45,085 nucleotides of DNA from Acidobacteriota bacterium (GTDB lineage Bacteria; Acidobacteriota; Terriglobia; Bryobacterales; Bryobacteraceae): NCBI GenBank assembly GCA_016213775.1, contig JACQZR010000136.1, positions 1 through 45,085 on the forward strand, in the 5' to 3' direction. Position 1 is the first letter of the stretch. The number at the start of each line of letters is the position of its first letter. Below, piece by piece: positions 25,272 through 33,550 of the stretch. The position numbers and the translations under genes are program-made. The notes beneath the pieces are model-generated. The model was not told the origin of the DNA and did not search any database. It saw only the letters and a list, made by a program, of their open reading frames with translations.

Positions 25272-27896
25272 TCAGACGCAATCCGCGCGGAGGGTTTCGG
25301 CGGGATCGGCGGAGGCGGCGCGGCGCGCAGGAGCGATTGCCGCGGCGAATCCGCAGAGTGCCAGCAGCACAGGGCCGACGAGCCAGGAGAATCCGTCTGA
25401 TACGCTCACGTTGAAGAGCAGACTCTCGATGGCACGTCCAGCAAAAAAGGACAGGGCGAATCCGGCGAGTGATCCCCAGAGCAGCAGCCGGGCGGCCTGC
25501 CGGAGCACCAGCGAGCGCACGTCGCGGGCACGGGCGCCGAGGGCGATGCGGATGCCGAACTCGCGCAGCCGCAGGCCGGTGGTGTAGGAGATAACGCCGT
25601 ACAGTCCGAGTCCGGCAAGCAGCAGAGATGCGGCGGCGAAAACCGCGACAACACCGGTGAGCAGATTGCGCGATTGGACGGTTTGCGTGAGCCAGTCCTG
25701 CATCGAGCGGACTTCGTAGACCGGCTGTTGGGGATTCTCAGCGCGGATTTGTTGGAGGACCGCCCCAGTGAATGCTTCCGGGCGGCCGGAGGTCTTCACG
25801 ACAAGCGCGGCCCGGTCCTGCGTGCGTTGCGACTCCGGCCAATAGGCTTGGGGCCGCACGTCCTTTTCGGGGCCGTCGTTGCGGATGTGGCCGGCGACGC
25901 CGACAATGGTGGTCCAGGGAAAGGTCAGCTTGGGGCCTGCATAAATGCGGAAGCGGCGGCCGATGGGGTCCTGTGAACCAAATGCGCGGCGGGCCAGTTC
26001 GCCGTCGATGATACCGACGAGCGGAGAATCGGGGCGGTCCTGCGCGAAGAAGAAACGGCCCCGCTCCAGCGGGATACCCATTGCTTCCATGTAGCCGGGG
26101 GTGGCGGAGCGCCAGTCAGTGTCGTACCTGTCCGTGATGCCTTCGAATTCGACACCGCCGGTTTGCGCGATGCCGCTCAATGGGAGGCGGTTGACCATTC
26201 CGGCGTCAACAACGCCGGGGATGGAGCGGATGCGGGCCAGCAGGCGGTCATAGTAATCGGATACCTGCCGGTCGGAGCGAAATTGGGCGCGCGTCACCGC
26301 GAGGTGCATGGTGAGCACTCGCTCGGTGGAGAATCCGGGATTCACCTGCCAGAGGCGCAGGAGGCTGCGCGCGAACAACGCGCCGTTAAACAGGAGCGCG
26401 AGCGTGACAGCGATCTGGGAGATCACAAGGACGTCGCGGGCGCGGAGGCCGGAAGTGACCGTGCGCGAGTTGGCGCGCAGCGCGGCGGCGAGGGTGGCGC
26501 CTGCACCGACACGCGACGGAAGCAAGGCCGCGAGCAACACCACCAGCGTACTGGCTGCGACGGCAAACGCGAGAACTGGCGGATGAAGTCCGATCTCGTC
26601 GAGGCGGGGAGTGTTGGGAGGGAGAGCCAGCACAAGGACCCGGAGAATCCAGAAGGCGAGCGCAACGCCGCCAATCGCGCCGATGGCGGCCAGCGGGAGC
26701 AGTTCGGCGAGAACCTGCCGGCGGAGGCGTGAGGCAGCAGCGCCGAGGGCCTGGCGCATCGCCATCTCGTGCGCCCGCGCACTGACGCGGGCGATGAGGA
26801 GCACTCCGAGGTTCAGGGCGCCGATGAGAAGGAGGCAACCGGCTGCGCCCAAAAGCGCATACAACATGCCGCTCACTTGATTGGCGTCGCTTTCGGCAAG
26901 CGGCTCGACTAGCGCGCGCAGATTGCCTCGGTTGGTGCGATAGGCGCCTGGCAGCTCCACGGCAAGTTGATCCATCACTGTGTTCACGTCGAGGCGTGCC
27001 TGCCGCAGGCTGGTGGCGGGCTTAAGGCGGGCCACGGCGCGGTACTGATAATTTCCGCCATCGGCAACCTCCTGGGGCGGGTAGAACAGTGGCGTCCAGA
27101 TTTCGAACTCGCGGCTGGGGTACCGGAAGTGTTCGGGCATCACCGCGAGCACCTGATAGGCTTCGCCGTTCAATTGGATTTTCGCGCCGATGATGGCGGG
27201 GTCAGAGGCGAAGCGGCGCTTCCAAAGGCGATGGCTCAGGAGCGCGACTTTGGCGTCGGCGCGGCGTTCTTCCTCGGTGAAGATGCGTCCCAGTAGCGGT
27301 TCGACGCCGAGGACAGCGGGGAGATTCGCAGTACAGCGCGCGCCCTGTAGACGCTCGGGAATGCCGCCGCCGGTAAGGTTGAAATTGGCGATGGGGCGAG
27401 TGAGGGCGATGTCGTCAAAGGAACGCGTGCGCTGTTTCCAGTGCTGCCAGAGGGCGGCGCTCACGGCGAAGCGCTCGTAGCCGGCGGTCGGGGCAGAGGG
27501 CCACAATGCCACCAGACTGCCGGGCGCGTGATAGGGCAGCGGACGCAGCAACACTCCGTGGACGGCGCTGAAAATGCCGGTGCTCATCCCGATGCCGAGG
27601 ATGAGGGTGGCGCTCACGACCGCAGTCCAGAGCGGGGTTTTTCTCAGAAGCCGCAGCCCGATGCGGACGTCCTCGAGGGTGCGTTCGAGTCCGCTCCAGC
27701 CCCAGGTTTCGCGTGTGTCTTCATGGACGGCGGCAATGCTTCCGAACAGGCGGCGGGCTTCACGTTCGGCCTCTAGCGGATCCTGGCCGGCGTCGATGCG
27801 GCGGCGCACTTCGATGGCGAGATGAGTACGCAGCTCTTCGGCGAGTTCGGCTTCGTTCTCGCCACGTTCGCGCCACGCGCGGAACCAATGGAACAT
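25272..27896 (-). CDS. MacB/FtsX-type ABC permease of the acidobacterial orphan (ADOP) family
   Basis: This large permease of 874 residues has no adjacent ATPase gene. An N-terminal helical prefix (about residues 1-75: MFHWFRAWRERGENEAELAEELRTH region) precedes the first membrane helix (TAVVSATLILGIGMSTGIF), a MacB-like periplasmic domain, three FtsX helices, a second periplasmic domain and a final set of three helices. This duplicated layout is the hallmark of acidobacterial duplicated orphan permeases. The substrate is unknown. Drug or peptide efflux is usually assumed. It starts 21 bases after the PadR gene, which probably controls it. Confidence 0.92.
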   Translation of the reverse strand: MFHWFRAWRERGENEAELAEELRTHLAIEVRRRIDAGQDPLEAEREARRLFGSIAAVHEDTRETWGWSGLERTLEDVRIGLRLLRKTPLWTAVVSATLILGIGMSTGIFSAVHGVLLRPLPYHAPGSLVALWPSAPTAGYERFAVSAALWQHWKQRTRSFDDIALTRPIANFNLTGGGIPERLQGARCTANLPAVLGVEPLLGRIFTEEERRADAKVALLSHRLWKRRFASDPAIIGAKIQLNGEAYQVLAVMPEHFRYPSREFEIWTPLFYPPQEVADGGNYQYRAVARLKPATSLRQARLDVNTVMDQLAVELPGAYRTNRGNLRALVEPLAESDANQVSGMLYALLGAAGCLLLIGALNLGVLLIARVSARAHEMAMRQALGAAASRLRRQVLAELLPLAAIGAIGGVALAFWILRVLVLALPPNTPRLDEIGLHPPVLAFAVAASTLVVLLAALLPSRVGAGATLAAALRANSRTVTSGLRARDVLVISQIAVTLALLFNGALFARSLLRLWQVNPGFSTERVLTMHLAVTRAQFRSDRQVSDYYDRLLARIRSIPGVVDAGMVNRLPLSGIAQTGGVEFEGITDRYDTDWRSATPGYMEAMGIPLERGRFFFAQDRPDSPLVGIIDGELARRAFGSQDPIGRRFRIYAGPKLTFPWTTIVGVAGHIRNDGPEKDVRPQAYWPESQRTQDRAALVVKTSGRPEAFTGAVLQQIRAENPQQPVYEVRSMQDWLTQTVQSRNLLTGVVAVFAAASLLLAGLGLYGVISYTTGLRLREFGIRIALGARARDVRSLVLRQAARLLLWGSLAGFALSFFAGRAIESLLFNVSVSDGFSWLVGPVLLALCGFAAAIAPARRAASADPAETLRADCV

Positions 27897-27917
27897 GCAG
27901 CCTCCTTGAGCGATTGA

Positions 27918-28256
27918 TCAGCTTTGCGAGCGCAGGACGCGGGTCATCGCTCGCACCAGCAACTTCCACTTTTCATCTTCGAGGGTCAGTTGGCCTTTTC
28001 CAGCCGCGGTGAGGCGGTAGAACCTGGCCATCTGGTTGTTATCACTGACGCCCCATTCCGATTCGATCCACCCTCTGCGACGCAGGCGGTGAAGGGCGGG
28101 GTAGAGACTGCCGTGCTCTACCTGGAGGATGTTATCGGATTTGGCGCGAATGGCTTGGCCGATGCCGTGGCCGTGTTGGGGTCCCCATTGGAGGGTCTGG
28201 AGAATAAGGAGGTCGAGGGTGCCTTTGAGGACATCGAGTTTTTCGGGCGGCGGCAT
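27918..28256 (-). CDS. PadR-family transcriptional regulator
   Basis: This is a 112-residue winged-helix repressor. The PadR pattern is clear: LKGTLDLLILQTLQWGPQHGHGIGQAI, then VEHGSLYPALHRLRRRGWIESEW with the wing, and FYRLTAAGKGQL. It has the short C-terminal helix used for dimerisation. Two palindromes of the form GTAGAA-N-TTCTAC lie within 45 bases upstream of its ATG and are likely autoregulatory operators. The downstream permease gene is 21 bases away on the same strand, the usual PadR-ADOP pairing in acidobacteria. The inducer is unknown. Confidence 0.95.
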   Translation of the reverse strand: MPPPEKLDVLKGTLDLLILQTLQWGPQHGHGIGQAIRAKSDNILQVEHGSLYPALHRLRRRGWIESEWGVSDNNQMARFYRLTAAGKGQLTLEDEKWKLLVRAMTRVLRSQS

Positions 28257-28260
28257 AGCA

Positions 28261-28298
28261 GTAGAAATTCTACCACATTAGGCAGTAGAACTTCTACT
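28261..28298 (-). promoter_or_regulatory. Candidate PadR operator: two matching palindromes
   Basis: GTAGAA-A-TTCTAC occupies 28261-28273, and AGTAGAA-C-TTCTACT (perfect 7-base arms) occupies 28284-28298. Their centres are 24 bases apart. The first box ends 4 bases before the padR ATG (28256) and would cover the ribosome site, so binding could block both transcription and translation start. Assignment to PadR is inferred from position. Confidence 0.65.
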
Positions 28299-28468
28299 AC
28301 TAATGGGTGTAGGCGGGGGCGAAAACACGACACGTTGGCAGAGAACGTGCACAGCAGGGGTAGGGGTGATCGTTGCTGTGCTGAAAACAAAGCAGATCGG
28401 TGACGGATCACCTTTGGGAATGGCGCTGGTGTGGAATTTCCCCCACCCGCTGGCGCATGGGAGGTTTC

Positions 28469-29359
28469 GTGCTCGTTGATTTCCTGATTGCCGGCGGCAT
28501 CATGGCCGCGATGGGCATCCTGCTGGCGGCGGTGCTGGCGTTCGCGGACAAGAAGTTCTACGTATGGGAGGACCCACGGATCGATCAAGTGGAAGGGATG
28601 CTGCCGAGCGCGAACTGCGGCGCCTGCGGACAGCCGGGCTGCCGCGCATTTGCCGAGAAGGCGGTGAAGGGCGAGATCGCACCGGGGAAATGCACGGTGA
28701 GCTCACCGGACGGCGTCATTGCTATTGCCAGTTTTCTGGGGGTGAATGCGGGGGCCGAAGAGAAACGAGTGGCGCGGCTGGCCTGCGCGGGCGGCAGCAA
28801 CGTGGCCTGGAACAAGGCGCTTTATTCGGGCATGACCACCTGCCGGGCGGCGGCGCTGGTGTCGGGCGGGGGCAAGAGCTGCTCGTGGGGATGCCTCGGG
28901 CTGGGGGATTGCGCCAGAGCTTGCACTTTCGACGCGATCCACATGGACGCGCACGACTTACCAGTGGTGGATGTGGACAAATGCACTGCCTGCAACGACT
29001 GCGTGGTGGTGTGCCCGAAGGAGTTGTTCTCGCTGCATCCGATCAGCCGGCGGCTGTGGGTGTCGTGCAAGAACCTGTTGAATGGCGACGTGGCGGAAGC
29101 GGTGTGCGAAGTGGCCTGCACGGCTTGCGGGCGCTGCGCGGCCGATGCGCCCGGGTTGGTGCAGATCACGAACAATCTGGCGGTGGTGGACTATTCAAAG
29201 AACAGGCAGGCGACGCGGAAGCCGATTGAGCGCTGTCCGACGGGCGCGATTGTCTGGCTGAACGACAAGAGTGGGGCGTCCAAGGGCTTGGAAGCGAAGA
29301 ATATCACCCGGAAATCGCGGCTCCCGGTGGAGCAGGCCGATCTTCCGCTGGCACGGTAG
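28469..29359 (+). CDS. rnfB: Rnf complex iron-sulfur subunit B (RnfB)
   Basis: This is the ferredoxin-like electron entry subunit of a membrane Rnf complex. Residues 3-26 form the membrane anchor. A 4Fe-4S domain follows with Cys50-x2-Cys53-x4-Cys58-x16-Cys75. Next come two ferredoxin-type clusters (Cys138, 142, 148, 152 and Cys172, 175, 178, 182) and a further Cys set (213, 217, 220, 223, 256). The GTG at 28469 is preferred because GGGAGG lies just upstream. GTG at 28400 or ATG at 28457 are alternatives. It leads a B-E-A cluster, unlike the usual C-D-G-E-A-B order. Confidence 0.88.
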   Translation: MLVDFLIAGGIMAAMGILLAAVLAFADKKFYVWEDPRIDQVEGMLPSANCGACGQPGCRAFAEKAVKGEIAPGKCTVSSPDGVIAIASFLGVNAGAEEKRVARLACAGGSNVAWNKALYSGMTTCRAAALVSGGGKSCSWGCLGLGDCARACTFDAIHMDAHDLPVVDVDKCTACNDCVVVCPKELFSLHPISRRLWVSCKNLLNGDVAEAVCEVACTACGRCAADAPGLVQITNNLAVVDYSKNRQATRKPIERCPTGAIVWLNDKSGASKGLEAKNITRKSRLPVEQADLPLAR

Positions 29360-29375
29360 AAAAGGAGACTCCGAA

Positions 29376-30059
29376 ATGAGTCACGACCATGGGGCAATGA
29401 CCAAATCGCCTTCCGATAGCATGGAAGCTTTCTTTGGCGGGCTTTGGAAACAGAACCCCGTATTTGTACAGGTGCTCGGCCTCTGCCCGACGATGGCGAT
29501 CACCAACAGCGTGCGCAACGCGCTGGCGATGGGGATTGCAACCCTGTTCGTGCTGGTGTGCTCGAACGCCCTCATTGCGATGGTCCGCAAGATCATCCCC
29601 AAGCAGGTACGCATTGCGACGTTCATTCTGATCATCGCCACGTTTGTGACGATTGTGGATTACATGATCAAGGCCGTGAGTATCCCGGTGTATAAAGCGC
29701 TGGGGCCGTTTATCGCGCTGATCGTGGTGAACTGCATTATTCTCGGCCGGGCGGAGGCGTTCGCGAGCAAGAACGGAGTCTTTAAGTCGATTCTGGACGG
29801 GTTGGGGATGGGGATCGGATTCTTTATCGCGCTGCTGTGTTTGGGCGGCGTGCGCGAGGTGTTGGGCGCGGGCACATTCCTTGGGTTTCCGCTGTTCGGG
29901 TCCCATTATCAGCCGTGGGTGTTGTTCCTGCTGCCTTCCGGCGGGTTCTTTACGTTGGGTAGCTGGCTGCTGATCTTCCGGTGGTGGAAGGAACGCGGGA
30001 AGGGCAAATTGGCCCCCGGGGCTGACGAGGCGGACAAGGCCGTGGAGGTGCATGCATGA
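29376..30059 (+). CDS. rnfE: Rnf/NQR-type integral membrane subunit E (RnfE)
   Basis: This 227-residue, six-helix subunit is homologous to NqrD. Family marks are NPVFVQVLGLCPTMAITNSVRNALAMG and FIALIVVNCIILGRAEAFA. The conserved Cys37 and Cys120 correspond to half of the cysteine-ligated iron centre formed between the D/E-type and A-type subunits. The start at 29376 follows AAAGGAG. An N-terminal His-containing tail (MSHDHG) is extra. The stop overlaps rnfA as ATGA. Confidence 0.92.
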   Translation: MSHDHGAMTKSPSDSMEAFFGGLWKQNPVFVQVLGLCPTMAITNSVRNALAMGIATLFVLVCSNALIAMVRKIIPKQVRIATFILIIATFVTIVDYMIKAVSIPVYKALGPFIALIVVNCIILGRAEAFASKNGVFKSILDGLGMGIGFFIALLCLGGVREVLGAGTFLGFPLFGSHYQPWVLFLLPSGGFFTLGSWLLIFRWWKERGKGKLAPGADEADKAVEVHA

Positions 30060-30643
30060 ACGAGGTATCCCTCGGATATATTTTTATCGACTCGCTCCTG
30101 ATAAACAACTTTGTCTTGAGCGTGTTTTTGGGAATCTGCCCGTTCATCGGCGTGTCGGGTAAGATCACCACGGCGTGGCGCATGGGAGTGGCGGTGATCT
30201 TCGTGATCACGGTAAGTAGCGTGCTGGCCTTTGGGACCAATGTTCTACTGATGCACTTTCACGCGGAGTATTTGCGGATTATCAGCTTCATTGTCATTAT
30301 TGCTTCGACGGTACAGTTAGTGGAGATGTTTATCAAGAAGACCTCTCCGGCGCTGTTTCGCGCGTTGGGGATTTACCTGCCGCTCATCACGACGAATTGC
30401 GCGGTGTTGGGCGTGGCGTTGTTTCAGACGGCGCGGGAATATTCGCTGGTACAGAGCGTGGTGTTCGCGGTGGCATCGAGTGCCGGATTCGCGCTCGCCC
30501 TGTTCCTGATGGCGGTGATTCGCGAGCGGCTGGAGCTTTCCGATATTCCGGACATGGTGAAGGGGACAGCGCTGGTGTTGATGCTGGCCGGAACGCTGTC
30601 GCTGGCGTTCATGGGATTCGCCGGAATCGGCGGAGGATCGTAG
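30056..30643 (+). CDS. rnfA: Rnf/NQR-type integral membrane subunit A (RnfA)
   Basis: This 195-residue, six-helix subunit is homologous to NqrE and is inverted in topology relative to RnfE. It shows INNFVLSVFLGICPFIGVS and LPLITTNCAVLGVALF. Cys28 and Cys115 complete the four-Cys iron site with RnfE. It is translationally coupled to rnfE by a 4-base overlap and followed after 6 bases by a small Cys-rich membrane gene. Genes for the C, D and G subunits are not in this window. Confidence 0.93.
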   Translation: MNEVSLGYIFIDSLLINNFVLSVFLGICPFIGVSGKITTAWRMGVAVIFVITVSSVLAFGTNVLLMHFHAEYLRIISFIVIIASTVQLVEMFIKKTSPALFRALGIYLPLITTNCAVLGVALFQTAREYSLVQSVVFAVASSAGFALALFLMAVIRERLELSDIPDMVKGTALVLMLAGTLSLAFMGFAGIGGGS

Positions 30644-30649
30644 GGATCT

Positions 30650-30862
30650 ATGCTTTGGGAACTGGTGCGGGCGATTGGCGGGTTTCTCCTTTTCATGGGG
30701 GCGTGGTTTGCCGTGCAGGCGTTGGTGCGGCGGCGAAAGGCTGTCCGGCCGGATACCGATGTGCTGGATCATGTGAAGCACGGGTGTGGCGGGTGTCCGC
30801 AGGAGAGTTCGTGTGGGGAGGAAGCTTGCGGGAGCGAGCCGCTGGTGAAGATTCAGCGCTAG
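30650..30862 (+). CDS. Small four-Cys membrane protein, possible Rnf maturation factor
   Basis: The 70-residue protein has one membrane helix at about residues 5-26, a basic stretch (VRRRKAVR) and a C-terminal Cys cluster, GCGGCPQESSCGEEAC (Cys46, 49, 55, 60). It lies 6 bases after rnfA in the same direction. The layout (one helix followed by a four-Cys tail) resembles NqrM, which helps insert iron into the Cys-ligated site of the homologous NqrD/NqrE pair. It also resembles FeoB-associated Cys-rich proteins. Function is inferred from layout and position. Confidence 0.72.
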   Translation: MLWELVRAIGGFLLFMGAWFAVQALVRRRKAVRPDTDVLDHVKHGCGGCPQESSCGEEACGSEPLVKIQR

Positions 30863-30873
30863 GTGGACGGACG

Positions 30874-32307
30874 CTATTGTACTTTGGCGTCGAAGAAAGC
30901 CGTCTGCACCTCACCGGCGCGCTTGATCTGAACAAAGATGCGGTAGTCGCCGGGTGAGGGGAAGCCGTAGGGGAAACTCACTTCGGGCGGGAGTTTCAAT
31001 TGGCTCATGTCGTGGCCGGCATGGGGATCGGCCTGGCTCTGTGCGATGCTGAGGGCGGCCATCGGTACCGAACCCGTCGGATGCACGTGGGCGAAGACCG
31101 AACGGTCCCGTTTTACGAAGGCGGCGTGGCCCTGCATCCCCATGTAGAGTTCCATATCTCCGGCGGGTTTGCCATCGGCGGTCTCGACGCGGAAATGGAA
31201 GGGTTGTGGACGCCTGGCAGTGAACGGCGCGGCGTCGCGAACCCACACCATGCGCGCACCATCGGGAAGCGCGGCAGTAGCGGCCGCCACGTCGCCATGG
31301 CTGAGCGGCGTTCCAGTGGCTGCGGCATCGTCGCCGGTAACTGGTTTGCCGGCGATTTCCGGTAGGTCAATGTCGGTAGTGAGCGTCTCGGGGAGCCCGC
31401 TTTCGTGCACGACATCGCCGTAGAGCCCGTATTTGCCCGCGGGCATCGGCGGCAGTTGATGAGTGAAGATGCCGGACCCGGTCATCTCGGGATGGAGGTG
31501 CCAGACGCGTTCCATTTCCGGAAGACGAATGACATAGAGGTGCATGAGGTGGCCGTGATCGGGGACAAAATCATCAATGGCGCGGGGCAGCCAACCCGGG
31601 TCCTTCAGTTGAAGGCGCAGGGTACCAGTTGAGGCCAACTCGGCTTTCATTTGAAGCGGCTTGTAGATGATACGCGAGTAATTGTTCTCTTCCGAGGTCC
31701 ACCACTTGTTGCCGAAGTGGAGTATCGCCGCGAGCAGCCCGGCGGTGACGGACATGAAGACCCAGGCCTTATTGCGGCGGGAAGCGGCCGGTTGCACGCC
31801 AGGGTCCAGATCGGCTTCACGCGCCGCCGCTCCGGCGATGCTGATGCCGCCGATGATCAGGATGAGCGCGAGCACGCCGAGGACGGAGGCGAGGCCGGTG
31901 GTCATTTTCTCGGTCTGGCTGGCGAGGGCGGGCACGGGCACGTCGAGCTGGCCGGAGCCTTGCGCTCCTTCCACAGTGACGCGGACTTCCCATGAGCCGC
32001 TGGTCATCATCCACAGCCCGCCGGTGAAGAACTGAGGATCGTCCTTGGATGGGGTGGCGATGTCGGGCGTGGGGGCGAACTTCGCGCCCGGGCCCTTGAT
32101 GGGCGTGGGAACGATGCGCACCTCCTTGATGCCGGTGGAGCGGACACGAATGTCCACTTCCGCGATGCCGGGGATCACCTGCGGCGGACGGATGGTGACA
32201 AACAGCGGGTATGGCCCGGCCCTGCCTTCGAGGAAGATATCAGGGCTGCCGATGTGCGCCGAAGCAACCAGAGCACACGTCAGCGTCAATAGCAGACGCT
32301 TGTACAT
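30874..32307 (-). CDS. Exported His-rich membrane protein with two HxHP domains (PmoB-like layout)
   Basis: The 477-residue protein has a signal peptide ending VASA (residue 17), so cleavage would leave His18 as the N-terminus (HIGSPD). Residues 18-130 form a beta-rich domain. Two membrane helices follow at about 137-161 and 181-199. Two related C-terminal beta domains come next. The first has HGHLMH (251-256), HLHP (270-273) and a late His301. The second has GHAAF (His394) and HVHP (407-410). Repeated His pairs suggest bound metal, most likely copper. The start is one base after the stop of the partner membrane gene. I know no assigned function. It converges on the Rnf operon with only 11 bases between. 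Confidence 0.75.
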   Translation of the reverse strand: MYKRLLLTLTCALVASAHIGSPDIFLEGRAGPYPLFVTIRPPQVIPGIAEVDIRVRSTGIKEVRIVPTPIKGPGAKFAPTPDIATPSKDDPQFFTGGLWMMTSGSWEVRVTVEGAQGSGQLDVPVPALASQTEKMTTGLASVLGVLALILIIGGISIAGAAAREADLDPGVQPAASRRNKAWVFMSVTAGLLAAILHFGNKWWTSEENNYSRIIYKPLQMKAELASTGTLRLQLKDPGWLPRAIDDFVPDHGHLMHLYVIRLPEMERVWHLHPEMTGSGIFTHQLPPMPAGKYGLYGDVVHESGLPETLTTDIDLPEIAGKPVTGDDAAATGTPLSHGDVAAATAALPDGARMVWVRDAAPFTARRPQPFHFRVETADGKPAGDMELYMGMQGHAAFVKRDRSVFAHVHPTGSVPMAALSIAQSQADPHAGHDMSQLKLPPEVSFPYGFPSPGDYRIFVQIKRAGEVQTAFFDAKVQ

Positions 32308-32308
32308 A

Positions 32309-33478
32309 TTATCGGCGGACCTTGCGCATCCAATCGCCCCACCCCAAACCCACGCGCATCGAAATCATCGAGAAAACGAAGGCGAGCAGGATGCCTTTCG
32401 CGAAATCCGGTTCCACGGGTAAGAAGCGGTACTGGAATAACGCGGAATTGGGATGCGTGTAATACCCGAAATACTTTGCCCCAAAGAAGGCGTTACGTGC
32501 CGCGGGGGATTGCAGAAAATCGGCAAAAGGCCACTGGACTGCCAGGAAAAGTCCCATGAAGACGATGCCGGAAACGGCGGCGAGGAGCCATTTGTTCCAG
32601 GATGCAGTGCGCTTCCACAGTAAGTCTAGCGCGACAGCCGGCACAATGAATAACAGGGGCCACTCCGGCGGGACAAAGTGCGTCACGGGGAAATAGACCG
32701 GGCCGAGTTTGGGTTCGGCGGGGAACAGCGGCAGGATCCACACGCAGCCGATGAGAAACACGGAGTAAATGGCGGCGGCAATGGTGGACGCCCAGCGGAG
32801 GCCGGATGCGCGGGCGAGTCCGGCGAGGGCGAATGGGACAGCCACGCCAATCACCTTGTAGAAACCGGCGGTGTGCATCATCGGTCGAATGGTGTACTCC
32901 ATGAGGAAGATCATCAGGAGGACCACGATCATGGCGCCGATGTATAAGAAGATGGCGTTGAGCCTCCCACGCTCGGCTCCCGAGGCGCGGTTCATCTGCC
33001 CGAGGGTGAGGACGAGCGCGCCCATCATCACCATAAAGGTGCCGAAGATGAGAAGCACATGCGGCGGGCTGACAATTTTGACATCAAGGCCGTAAGCGCT
33101 ATGCCACCAGTCATCAAAAGGCGCGGAAGTGAGCATCGCCACGCCGCCCCAGGAAGCGAGGAATGCGCCAAGCGGAGCGCGGAAACCCCACATCCGGACC
33201 ACGGCTTGATCCTGAACGAAGCCAAAGCTGCGCGAGAGGATGAGATAGGCGCAACTGATACCGGCCAGAATGCCGCAGAGGTAGATGGCAATGTGGGCGG
33301 GGGTCCAGAAGGTGTCGCGTCCGATGGAGCGGTGCCACGAAATGTCCCAGTGAGCGCCGACCATGGCGGAAGTGACGGAGAAAACAGCGCACCAGAGATA
33401 CCAAGGGATGGCGGACGAACGGGTGGTAGCCCGCTCGCCAGCCGAAGCCTGCGCCGGAAATGGTATGGTGTTGGCCAT
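32309..33478 (-). CDS. Polytopic membrane protein with D-x3-H-x12-H motif (about ten helices)
   Basis: The 389-residue protein is almost entirely hydrophobic helices. At the end of helix 1 and start of helix 2 are Asp45, His49 and His62 (HWDISWHRS ... WTPAHIAIY). Helices 3 and 4 carry a similar arrangement, Asp122/123, His126 and His140 (FDDWWHSAYG ... VSPPHVLL), so the first four helices look like an internal duplication. The spacing Asp, +4 His, +17 His is the one reported for the PmoC copper site. The gene is separated from its exported partner by one base, so they surely work together. No family name is assigned. A heme/copper enzyme or a metal transporter are other possibilities. Confidence 0.75.
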   Translation of the reverse strand: MANTIPFPAQASAGERATTRSSAIPWYLWCAVFSVTSAMVGAHWDISWHRSIGRDTFWTPAHIAIYLCGILAGISCAYLILSRSFGFVQDQAVVRMWGFRAPLGAFLASWGGVAMLTSAPFDDWWHSAYGLDVKIVSPPHVLLIFGTFMVMMGALVLTLGQMNRASGAERGRLNAIFLYIGAMIVVLLMIFLMEYTIRPMMHTAGFYKVIGVAVPFALAGLARASGLRWASTIAAAIYSVFLIGCVWILPLFPAEPKLGPVYFPVTHFVPPEWPLLFIVPAVALDLLWKRTASWNKWLLAAVSGIVFMGLFLAVQWPFADFLQSPAARNAFFGAKYFGYYTHPNSALFQYRFLPVEPDFAKGILLAFVFSMISMRVGLGWGDWMRKVRR

Positions 33479-33550
33479 GAGACATATGATGGCACGGATT
33501 TGGCTAATTGTGTAGAGAGAAGTTTACAGCGATCAGCGGACGAGCAGCGT

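Noticed and set aside
30874-33478. Firm annotation as a particulate methane/ammonia monooxygenase
   Set aside because: There is no PmoA-like third subunit, and similarity is limited to layout and a few metal-ligand-like residues. It is kept as a hypothesis only.
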